From positions 141,024 through 205,023 of the forward strand of contig CAMNQF010000001.1 of assembly GCA_946548895.1 (NCBI GenBank): a stretch of DNA of 64,000 nt. Direction: 5' to 3'. The stretch's first letter is position 1; each line of letters opens with the position of its first letter. This document shows, in pieces, positions 18,898-26,491 of this stretch. Source of the stretch: an uncultured bacterium. Its GTDB lineage: Bacteria > Bacillota > Clostridia > Oscillospirales > Oscillospiraceae. The notes below the pieces were generated by a model. The model searched no databases and was not told where the DNA came from. It was given only the letters and a program-made list of their open reading frames with translations. Position numbers and translations under genes: made by a program.

Positions 18898-20043
18898 ATG
18901 GCTGTCAACCGCTTCGTACTCAACGGCATTTCCTACCACGGCAAGGGCGCGATCCAGGAGATTCCCGGCATCATCGCCGCCAAGGGCGTGAAGAAGGCGT
19001 TCATCGCCTCCGACCCGGACCTGGTGAAGTTCGGCATCACCAAAAAGGTGACTGACCTGCTGGAAGCCAACGGTATGGCCTACGAGGTCTACGACCACAT
19101 CAAGCCCAACCCCACCATTGAGAACGTGGTAGAGGGCGTGGAGGCCTACAAGAAGTCCGGCGCGGACTATATGATTACCATCGGCGGCGGCTCCTCCATG
19201 GACACCGGCAAGGCCATCGGCATCATCATCAACAACCCGGAGTTTGCCGACGTGCGCTCCCTGGAGGGGGTGGCCCCCACCAAGAACCGCACCGTGTTCA
19301 CCATCGCCGTCCCCACCACCGCCGGCACCGCCGCAGAGGCCACCATCAACTACGTCATCACTGACGTGGAGAAGAAGCGCAAGTTTGTGTGCGTGGACGT
19401 GAACGATATCCCGGACGTGGCCATTGTGGATCCCGACATGATGTCCACCATGCCCAAGGGGCTCACCGCCGCCACCGGCATGGACGCCCTCACCCACGCC
19501 ATTGAGGGCTACACCACCGCCGCCGCCTGGGAGCTGGCCGACTGCCTGAACCTGGAGGCCATCAAGCTCATCGCCGCCAACCTGCGCAAGGCGGTCAACA
19601 ACGACCCCGAGGGCCGGGAGGCCATGGCCCTGGGCCAGTTCGTCACCGGCATGGCCTTCTCCAACGTGGGCCTGGGCATCGCCCACTCCATGGCCCACAC
19701 CCTGGGCGCGGTGTACGACACCCCCCACGGCGTGGCCTGCGCCATGATGCTGCCCATCGTCATGGAATTCAACCAGGAGGCCACCGGCGACAAGTTCAAG
19801 TACATCGCCGAGGCCATGGGGGTGGACACCGCCGGGATGGATCAGGCCGCCTACCGCAAGGCCGCCATCGACGCGGTGCGCCAGCTGTCTGTGGATGTGG
19901 GCATCCCCACCAAGCTGGAGGCCATGAAGGAGGAGGACCTGGAATTCCTGGCCCAGTCCGCCGCCGCCGACGCCTGCGCCCCCGGCAACCCCAAGGCCGC
20001 CTCCGTGGAGGACTTCAAGGCCCTGTTCCGCAAGATCATGTGA
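18898..20043 (+). CDS. Iron-containing alcohol dehydrogenase
   Basis: ITIGGGSSMDTGKAIG, TAGTAAEATINYVITD, GMDALTHAIEGY, HSMAHTLGAVYDTPHGVACAMMLP; upstream aggaggt RBS. Confidence 0.95.
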   Translation: MAVNRFVLNGISYHGKGAIQEIPGIIAAKGVKKAFIASDPDLVKFGITKKVTDLLEANGMAYEVYDHIKPNPTIENVVEGVEAYKKSGADYMITIGGGSSMDTGKAIGIIINNPEFADVRSLEGVAPTKNRTVFTIAVPTTAGTAAEATINYVITDVEKKRKFVCVDVNDIPDVAIVDPDMMSTMPKGLTAATGMDALTHAIEGYTTAAAWELADCLNLEAIKLIAANLRKAVNNDPEGREAMALGQFVTGMAFSNVGLGIAHSMAHTLGAVYDTPHGVACAMMLPIVMEFNQEATGDKFKYIAEAMGVDTAGMDQAAYRKAAIDAVRQLSVDVGIPTKLEAMKEEDLEFLAQSAAADACAPGNPKAASVEDFKALFRKIM

Positions 20044-20061
20044 GCGTTTTTTCAAATTTGG

Positions 20062-20091
20062 CAGAGGCGGGCTTCGGCCCGCCTCTGTTTT
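20062..20091 (+). terminator. Rho-independent terminator of the alcohol dehydrogenase gene
   Basis: cagaggcgggc-ttcg-gcccgcctctg followed by tttt. Confidence 0.85.
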
Positions 20092-20154
20092 GACAGAACC
20101 TCTATCCCTATTTTTGCAGGGCCGAAATTTATTCTTTCATTTTGTGGAAAGGGG

Positions 20155-20183
20155 TTGACAACTTGTTCTACAAGAGGTATACT
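20155..20183 (+). promoter_or_regulatory. Sigma-A promoter of small ORF unit 1
   Basis: TTGACA - 17 bp - TATACT. Confidence 0.85.
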
Positions 20184-20230
20184 TGCCCCGAACTGAGAGA
20201 TCATTCCAGCACGAAAGGAGGCGCTGAGAG

Positions 20231-20335
20231 ATGGACTTCAACAAGATCATCGAGGTCAAGCTGCTCTATAAGGACGAGAGCAAAATTGAGAACAGCGGGC
20301 TGCTGGGGTATTTGTGCCTCTGCGGGCTGAAATAA
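20231..20335 (+). CDS. Small ORF / leader peptide 1: MDFNKIIEVKLLYKDESKIENSGLLGYLCLCGLK
   Basis: AAAGGAGG RBS upstream, own promoter and terminator, C-terminal SGLLGYLCLCG shared with small ORF 2. Confidence 0.75.
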   Translation: MDFNKIIEVKLLYKDESKIENSGLLGYLCLCGLK

Positions 20336-20355
20336 GCCCATTGCCGGGATTCGGA

Positions 20356-20387
20356 CCGCCCCTCTGCGCAAGAGGGGCGGTTTTTTT
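20356..20387 (+). terminator. Rho-independent terminator of unit 1
   Basis: ccgcccctct-gcgca-agaggggcgg-ttttttt. Confidence 0.9.
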
Positions 20388-20428
20388 GCCCGGACAAAAA
20401 ATTCCACCTGTTTGATGAAAAAAAGGGG

Positions 20429-20457
20429 TTGACAACGCCCCTGAGAAGGAATATACT
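20429..20457 (+). promoter_or_regulatory. Sigma-A promoter of small ORF unit 2
   Basis: TTGACA - 17 bp - TATACT, same architecture as unit 1. Confidence 0.85.
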
Positions 20458-20502
20458 GGGCAACGCTGTTAAATGATTACACGATGAAAGGAGGCGCACA
20501 CC

Positions 20503-20610
20503 ATGACGATGATGACTGCCGCTAATTTGTGGGGCTTTGGGGCCAATGCTGCCTTTTGCCATAAGAAGAGTGGACCGTTGGGATATTTGTGCGCCTTTGG
20601 AATGGGATAG
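20503..20610 (+). CDS. Small ORF / leader peptide 2: MTMMTAANLWGFGANAAFCHKKSGPLGYLCAFGMG
   Basis: AAAGGAGG RBS, own promoter, C-terminal SGPLGYLCAFG shared with small ORF 1, terminator between it and the ABC transporter. Confidence 0.75.
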   Translation: MTMMTAANLWGFGANAAFCHKKSGPLGYLCAFGMG

Positions 20611-20639
20611 GATTCTCCTTTCCACACCGTTGGTTTGCC

Positions 20640-20670
20640 GCGTCCCTCTGTCCAGAGGGACGCTTTTTTT
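20640..20670 (+). terminator. Rho-independent terminator/attenuator immediately before the ABC exporter
   Basis: gcgtccctctg-tc-cagagggacgc-ttttttt, ending about 30 nt before the ATG at 20700. Confidence 0.88.
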
Positions 20671-20699
20671 GCGTCCGCCGCGCCGGGAAAGGAGATTAC

Positions 20700-22541
20700 A
20701 TGGAATCACACGTCAAGCTGTCCAGAAAGGACAAAATATCGCTTATCCTGCGCCATTTGGAGGGAAACTGGGGCTTTTTTGCCGGGGCAATCCTCTTGGC
20801 GTATATGAACACCATCTGCAACGCCATCATCCCGCAGATCATCAGCGTCACCGTGGACTCGGTGCTGGGGAGCGAGGCGCCCGACCTGCCCGGCTTCCTC
20901 CGGGCCCTGCTGCCCCTGGACCGGCTCCGCGCCGACCCCTGGGCCGCCCTCTGGACCGCGGCGGGGGCGGTGGTGCTGGCCGCCGCCATTCGGGGTGTGT
21001 GCATCTACGGAATGCGCGTCAACCTGGCCAAGGGTTCCGAGGGCTTTGTGAAAAAGCTGCGGGACAATCTGTACAGCCACATCCAGCGCCTGAGTTTTGA
21101 CTGGCACACCGCCCACGCCACCGGCGACATCATCCAGCGGTGCACCTCCGACGTGGAGGTCATCCGCACCTTTGTCTGCAACCAGCTGATGGAGGTGCTG
21201 CGCACCGTGTTCCTGATCGCGCTGTACACCGGCATCATGCTGGTGATGAACTGGAAGCTGGCCCTGGTGTCCCTGGCCTTTACCCCGGTGACGGGACTGG
21301 CCTCGGGGGTGTTTTACGGCAAAATCTCCGCCCGGTTCAAGGCCGCCGACGAGGCGGAGGGCGAGCTGACCACCTGCGCCCAGGAGAACCTCACCGGCGT
21401 GCGGGTGGTGCGGGCCTTTGGCCGGGAGAAGTTTGAGATCGACCGCTTCGCCCAGAAAAATAACCGCTTTTCCAACCTGTGGGTGGAGCTGGGCAAGGTG
21501 CTCAGCGTCTACTGGGCCTCCGGCGTGTTCCTGGTCTGCCTCCAGATCATGGCGGTAATCGTGGCCGGGTCCGTGGCGGCGGTAAACGGCGCCATTACCC
21601 TGGGCGATTTCCAGGCCTTCGTCATCTACAACAGCGCTATGGCCTGGCCGGTGCGCTCCCTGGGCCGGGTGCTGTCCGAGATGAGCAAGGCCGGGGTGTC
21701 CATGGACCGGGTGGGCTACATTCTCCAGGCGGAGGAGGAGTCCGACCGGCCCGCCGCCGGCCCCGTGAACCTGCGCGGTGATATCGTCTTTGACCACGTC
21801 ACCTTCGGCTACGAGGGGCAGGAGGTACTCCGGGACGTGTCCTTCACCATCCCCTGGGGGAGCACCTTCGCCATCCTGGGGGGGACGGGCTCGGGCAAGT
21901 CCACCCTGGTCCACCTGCTGGACCGCCTCTATGACCTGGGGGAGGGCCAGGGTTCCATCACCATCGGCGGGGTGGATATCCGGGACGTCAGCCGGGACAG
22001 CCTGCGCCGCCAGATCGGCCTGGTGCTCCAGGAGCCTTTCCTGTTCTCCCAGACCATCCGGGAGAACATCGCCGCCACCCGGCCGGACGCCCCGGAGGAG
22101 GAGCTGCGGGCCTGCGCCCAGACCGCCTGCGTGGACGAGGCCATCGCGGACCTGCCCAACGGCTATGAGACCGTGGTGGGCGAGCGGGGCGTGACCCTGT
22201 CCGGCGGGCAGAAACAGCGGGTGGCCATCGCCCGGATGCTGCTGCAAAACGCCCCGGTGATGGTGTTTGACGACTCCCTGTCCGCCGTGGACTCGGAGAC
22301 GGACGCCAAGATCCGCGCCGCCCTGAAGGAGCGCATGGCCCAGGCCACCGTCATTTTGATCTCCCACCGAATCACCACGCTGATGCAGGCCGACCGTATC
22401 CTGGTGCTGGACGGGGGACGGGTGGCGGATATCGGCGCCCACGGGGAGCTGACCGCCCGGCCGGGCATTTACAGGGAGATCTATGAAATCCAGATGAACA
22501 GCGACGACCGCGCCCTGGTGGAGGAAGGAGGGGAGGCATAA
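20700..22541 (+). CDS. ABC exporter half-transporter (TMD-NBD), multidrug type
   Basis: ABC TMD plus NBD: GGTGSGKSTLVHLLDRLY, VTLSGGQKQRVAIARMLLQ, VMVFDDSLSAVDSETD. Confidence 0.95.
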   Translation: MESHVKLSRKDKISLILRHLEGNWGFFAGAILLAYMNTICNAIIPQIISVTVDSVLGSEAPDLPGFLRALLPLDRLRADPWAALWTAAGAVVLAAAIRGVCIYGMRVNLAKGSEGFVKKLRDNLYSHIQRLSFDWHTAHATGDIIQRCTSDVEVIRTFVCNQLMEVLRTVFLIALYTGIMLVMNWKLALVSLAFTPVTGLASGVFYGKISARFKAADEAEGELTTCAQENLTGVRVVRAFGREKFEIDRFAQKNNRFSNLWVELGKVLSVYWASGVFLVCLQIMAVIVAGSVAAVNGAITLGDFQAFVIYNSAMAWPVRSLGRVLSEMSKAGVSMDRVGYILQAEEESDRPAAGPVNLRGDIVFDHVTFGYEGQEVLRDVSFTIPWGSTFAILGGTGSGKSTLVHLLDRLYDLGEGQGSITIGGVDIRDVSRDSLRRQIGLVLQEPFLFSQTIRENIAATRPDAPEEELRACAQTACVDEAIADLPNGYETVVGERGVTLSGGQKQRVAIARMLLQNAPVMVFDDSLSAVDSETDAKIRAALKERMAQATVILISHRITTLMQADRILVLDGGRVADIGAHGELTARPGIYREIYEIQMNSDDRALVEEGGEA

Positions 22542-24370
22542 TGGCCGCCATTGACGAAAAAGAATACACCCAAGCCTTTAATTGGTCCATTTGGAAGCGG
22601 CTGCTGCCCATTTTGGCCCGTTTCAAGGGGTATTTCGCAGGGATGATCGGGACGGCCGCCGTGTCTGATTTGGTGGACGCGGCGCTGCCCCTGTTCCAGA
22701 TGTATGCCATTGCCAGTTTCATTGAGGCGGGGACCCTGGACGGGCTGATCCCCTTTGCGGCGGTGTACGGGGCGGTGATCCTCTTTCAGAGCGTCCTGGT
22801 GGTGTTGAGCACCCGCTGCACCATGAAGATCGAAATGTATCTGGGCCGGGACCTGCGGCGGGACCTGTTCGAGCACTTGCAGCGGCTGTCCCTGTCCTTC
22901 TACAACGTCACCCCGGTGGGCTACCTCCTCACCCGCGTGACCAACGACACCAACCGCATTGCGGGCAATCTGGCCTGGGGCCTGCTGGACATGGTGGACG
23001 TGGTGTTCTATGTGGCCAGCACCTTCACCATCATGCTGCTGCTCAACTGGCAGCTGGCCCTGGTGGTCATGCTGGTGGTGCCCTTTGTGGCGGCGCTGAC
23101 GGGCTGGTTCCAGCCCCGCATCCTCCACTGGACCCGGAAGGTGCGCAAGATCAACTCCAAGATCACCGGCGCGTTCAACGAGGGCATCACCGGGGCCAAA
23201 ACCACCAAGACCCTGGTCATGGAGGATCAGAGCATCCGCGGCTTCCGGGACCTCACCGGCAGCATGAACCGCTCCGCCGTCCGGGCGGCCCGGCTCAACG
23301 CGGTGTATATCCCGGTGACGCTGTTTTTCTCTACCCTGACGGTGGCCATCGTGCTGCTGCGGGGAGGCTGGCTGGTGGAGGAGCAGGTGATGGAGATTGC
23401 CACCCTGTCCGCTTTCATCACCTATGCCATGAACATCTTTGAGCCCATTCAGAACCTGACGGGCAACCTGGCGGAATTCATCGCCGTCCAGGCCTCCATT
23501 GAGCGGGTCACCGGCCTTTTGGATGAGGAGCCCCAGGTTGCCGACACGCCCGGGGTTGTGGAAAAATACGGCGACTGCTTCCATCCCAAGCGGGAAAACT
23601 GGGAGCCGCTGAACGGGGAGATTGAGTTCCGCGACGTGACCTTCCGCTACCCGGACGGCGGGGACAACGTGCTGGAGCACTTTAACCTGAAGATTCCCGC
23701 CGGGTCCACCGTGGCCATTGTGGGGGAGACGGGGGCGGGCAAGTCCACCCTGGTCAACCTGGCCTGCCGGTTCTTCGAGCCCACGGAGGGCCAGATCCTC
23801 ATCGACGGCCGGGACTACCGGGAGCGCAGCCAGCTGTGGCTCCACTCCAACATCGGCTATGTGCTGCAAAGCCCCCACCTGTTCTCCGGGTCGGTCCGGG
23901 AAAATATCCGCTACGGGCGATTGGACGCATCCGACGCCGAGATTGAGGCGGCGGCGCGGGCGGTGTCGGCGGACAAGGTGGCGGCCAAACTGGAGCGGGG
24001 CTGGGATAGCGACGTCGGCGAGGAGGGCGACCGCCTGTCCACCGGCGAGAAGCAGCTGATTTCCTTTGCCCGGGCGGTGCTGGCTGACCCCCGCATCTTC
24101 GTGCTGGACGAGGCCACCTCCTCCATTGACACCCAGACCGAGCAGGATATCCAAAACGCCATCGACCACCTGCTGCAAGACCGCACCTCTTTCCTCATCG
24201 CCCACCGGCTGTCCACCATCCGCAAGGCGGACATGATCCTGGTAGTCAAGGACGGCCGGATCGTGGAGCAGGGCACCCACCAGTCCCTGCTGAGGGCACG
24301 GGGCTATTATCACGACCTGTACAGCAAGCAGTTCGCGGAGGAAAACGCGGCCAAGGTGCTGGGGGCGTAA
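22541..24370 (+). CDS. ABC exporter half-transporter (TMD-NBD), partner of the preceding gene
   Basis: GETGAGKSTLVNLACRFF, RLSTGEKQLISFARAVL, IFVLDEATSSIDTQTEQ; start overlaps the preceding stop. Confidence 0.95.
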   Translation: MAAIDEKEYTQAFNWSIWKRLLPILARFKGYFAGMIGTAAVSDLVDAALPLFQMYAIASFIEAGTLDGLIPFAAVYGAVILFQSVLVVLSTRCTMKIEMYLGRDLRRDLFEHLQRLSLSFYNVTPVGYLLTRVTNDTNRIAGNLAWGLLDMVDVVFYVASTFTIMLLLNWQLALVVMLVVPFVAALTGWFQPRILHWTRKVRKINSKITGAFNEGITGAKTTKTLVMEDQSIRGFRDLTGSMNRSAVRAARLNAVYIPVTLFFSTLTVAIVLLRGGWLVEEQVMEIATLSAFITYAMNIFEPIQNLTGNLAEFIAVQASIERVTGLLDEEPQVADTPGVVEKYGDCFHPKRENWEPLNGEIEFRDVTFRYPDGGDNVLEHFNLKIPAGSTVAIVGETGAGKSTLVNLACRFFEPTEGQILIDGRDYRERSQLWLHSNIGYVLQSPHLFSGSVRENIRYGRLDASDAEIEAAARAVSADKVAAKLERGWDSDVGEEGDRLSTGEKQLISFARAVLADPRIFVLDEATSSIDTQTEQDIQNAIDHLLQDRTSFLIAHRLSTIRKADMILVVKDGRIVEQGTHQSLLRARGYYHDLYSKQFAEENAAKVLGA

Positions 24371-24380
24371 TCAAAAAGCG

Positions 24381-24415
24381 AGCTGCCCGCCGCTCCGCGG
24401 CGGGCAGCTTGTTTG
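24381..24415 (+). terminator. Terminator of the ABC exporter operon
   Basis: agctgcccgccg-ctccg-cggcgggcagct followed by tgttt. Confidence 0.7.
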
Positions 24416-24489
24416 ATTCAGGGGCGATACGGCGGAGGAGGCGGGCGCGGCGGTCCCCTGCGGAGCGGGGCACGCCGGGCTGAGGCGCG

Positions 24490-26148
24490 CTAATCGGAAT
24501 GGTCCTGTTCCGAGCCGGCGTCCTGGGATTTGCCGGGCTTCAGGTTGCGCTTGCGCAGCAGGATGTCCTCTTTTCGGTAGCGGCGCATATACTCCAAGAC
24601 GCGGTAGCTGAACAAAAGCCGCTCCCGAAGCAGGGGGCTGTCCAGGCTCTGGCCGATCACGGACTCAATTTTTCGGACCTTGTAGAGCATGGTATTGCGG
24701 TGGATATAGAGCGCTTTGGCGGCCTCCGCCGAGTTGCGTTCACAGCACAGGTAGGTGTAGAGCACGTCGGTGAGATTGCCGCCGGTCTTGTTATCATACA
24801 TCACAAGGGAGATCAGGGACGGGTGGCAGAGGTGGATGATATTGCGGCTGCCCAAATTCTGCCGGGCGGACTGCTCCGCCATCTCCACGATCTGGTACAC
24901 GCTGTAATCCTCATAATAGTAGATCCGCTTGTCCGGCTCCATGGCCAGGCCCAGCCGGAGGGCTCCCTGGGTCTGATAGTAGACCGGCGGCAGGGAGGTG
25001 AGAAACTCGGAGAAGTTCCCAATGGCGGCGTGGCCATCGTGATACTCCAGGATCTGGGTCAGGGCCTGCTCGTCAAAGGACAGGCGCACCCCCCGGTTCA
25101 TCTTGCGCACCAGGAGCAGGATCTGGCCCCGGTAGGTGGTGATATCGCTGAAGGGGAAAATCCGTTCCAGCTGGCTGATGACATAGTTCCAGGGGGTGCT
25201 GCCGTGCTCCTGCTTGTCCACAAAAGAGACCAGTATCACGTGGTAATACCGCCGGGTGGCCAGCTTGATCTGCTTGAGCCGCTGTTCCAGCTCCTCCGGG
25301 TCGATGAGGCGGAACTCGATCAGGTCGGCCACCAGGGCGCCGAAATTGGCGTTGCTGGTGTAGTCCACGCTTTTGTTGCTGAACATATATTGAGAGATAT
25401 AGTCGGACAGCACCCCGGCCAGGTCGGAACAGTAGGGGTCTGGCTCCCCGCCCGGGAGGATGACGATCAGCCGGGCGGCCAGGATGTCCCTGGAGCGCAC
25501 CACCCGGACAATGGTGTAGTTCCCGCTTTCCTTGGAGACGTACTCCATGAGATCCTGGTCCCTCCCGCCCAGCAGGGCGCTCTGCCGCCGGATGGCTTGG
25601 ATGGTGTCATAGGAGAGGTATCCGTTGTCCTGCAGTTCCCTGGCGGCCAAGTCCTGAACGTCCGGGTGGTGAACAGAGGCCAGGTGCTTAAAGCCGGCGT
25701 TCACCAGCAGGAGGGTGGCCCGGAAGGCGGAGGACGCCCGCCGCAGCACCTCCTGGATGCCGGCGTTGGTGTACACCGCCTCGTGGAGGCGGTCGTCCCA
25801 GTCCAAAAAGACGTGAACGTGCTCCTGGACCCGGTTGTAGAGGGGCAAGAGGGATAGGGAGGTCTCCAGCAGCCACAGCTGTTTGGGCAGGGGCGCGCCC
25901 TCCAGGGCGGAGCAGCTGCCCGCGCATATGATGCAGACCGGCCGGCCGGGAAGGCGGTCTGTTCGGACGGCCTGGACCACCGCCTCCCGCTCTCCGATAT
26001 AGAGGCAGTCGGAACGCAGCGGCGTGTCTCCGCCCCCTTCCAAAAGCTTGATGCCTCCGCGAAAATCGGGCCTGCCGCTGCCGGAATGGACGCGGAGGAC
26101 CACATCGGTGAGCCAGAAGCGGAGCATGGCGGGGGTATACATTCCCAT
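24490..26148 (-). CDS. PucR/CdaR-type helix-turn-helix transcriptional regulator
   Basis: C-terminal PucR-type HTH LTDVLYTYLCCERNSAEAAKALYIHRNTMLYKVRKIESVIG; start at MGMYTPAM with GGAGGTG RBS. Confidence 0.85.
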   Translation of the reverse strand: MGMYTPAMLRFWLTDVVLRVHSGSGRPDFRGGIKLLEGGGDTPLRSDCLYIGEREAVVQAVRTDRLPGRPVCIICAGSCSALEGAPLPKQLWLLETSLSLLPLYNRVQEHVHVFLDWDDRLHEAVYTNAGIQEVLRRASSAFRATLLLVNAGFKHLASVHHPDVQDLAARELQDNGYLSYDTIQAIRRQSALLGGRDQDLMEYVSKESGNYTIVRVVRSRDILAARLIVILPGGEPDPYCSDLAGVLSDYISQYMFSNKSVDYTSNANFGALVADLIEFRLIDPEELEQRLKQIKLATRRYYHVILVSFVDKQEHGSTPWNYVISQLERIFPFSDITTYRGQILLLVRKMNRGVRLSFDEQALTQILEYHDGHAAIGNFSEFLTSLPPVYYQTQGALRLGLAMEPDKRIYYYEDYSVYQIVEMAEQSARQNLGSRNIIHLCHPSLISLVMYDNKTGGNLTDVLYTYLCCERNSAEAAKALYIHRNTMLYKVRKIESVIGQSLDSPLLRERLLFSYRVLEYMRRYRKEDILLRKRNLKPGKSQDAGSEQDHSD

Positions 26149-26170
26149 GAAAAGCACCTCCAAACGAAAC

Positions 26171-26361
26171 TGTGCAGACCGCACAAGATTTTTCGCCCAT
26201 TTATGGGCGACGGCCCAAAAAAGTTCTTATTTTCTTCAATTATATCAAAAAAATAAGCAAAAATCAACTACGTGAGACGGAGAAAGAGCTGGGAACGCAG
26301 GGGTCTTGTGTGCAATTTCCACAAAATGGCCTCTCAAAAAATGATATGTGCAAAAAGCACA
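26171..26361. promoter_or_regulatory. Three TGTGC-N5-(G/C)CACA palindromic operator-like sites
   Basis: 26171 TGTGCagaccGCACA, 26309 TGTGCaatttCCACA, 26347 TGTGCaaaaaGCACA, in the divergent PucR/esterase intergenic region. Confidence 0.65.
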
Positions 26362-26491
26362 AAGTCTTTGGGCCGAGGGCACCTGTAAGCTGGTGATTTT
26401 TTGTGGTAGGATAAAAACAACAGCTTCCCCCAACGCACCGCCGCAAAGGGGGAAGCGAAGAGAAAACAGGAGCCAAGAAGGAGGAACAAAG

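Noticed and set aside
18745-20055. 436-aa minus-strand ORF over the alcohol dehydrogenase
   Set aside because: Gly/His/Val-rich shadow translation; the plus strand is a textbook Fe-ADH.
22481-24313. 610-aa minus-strand ORF (and 20706-22442) opposite the ABC exporter
   Set aside because: Shadow ORFs of high-GC coding DNA; plus-strand Walker and signature motifs are unambiguous.
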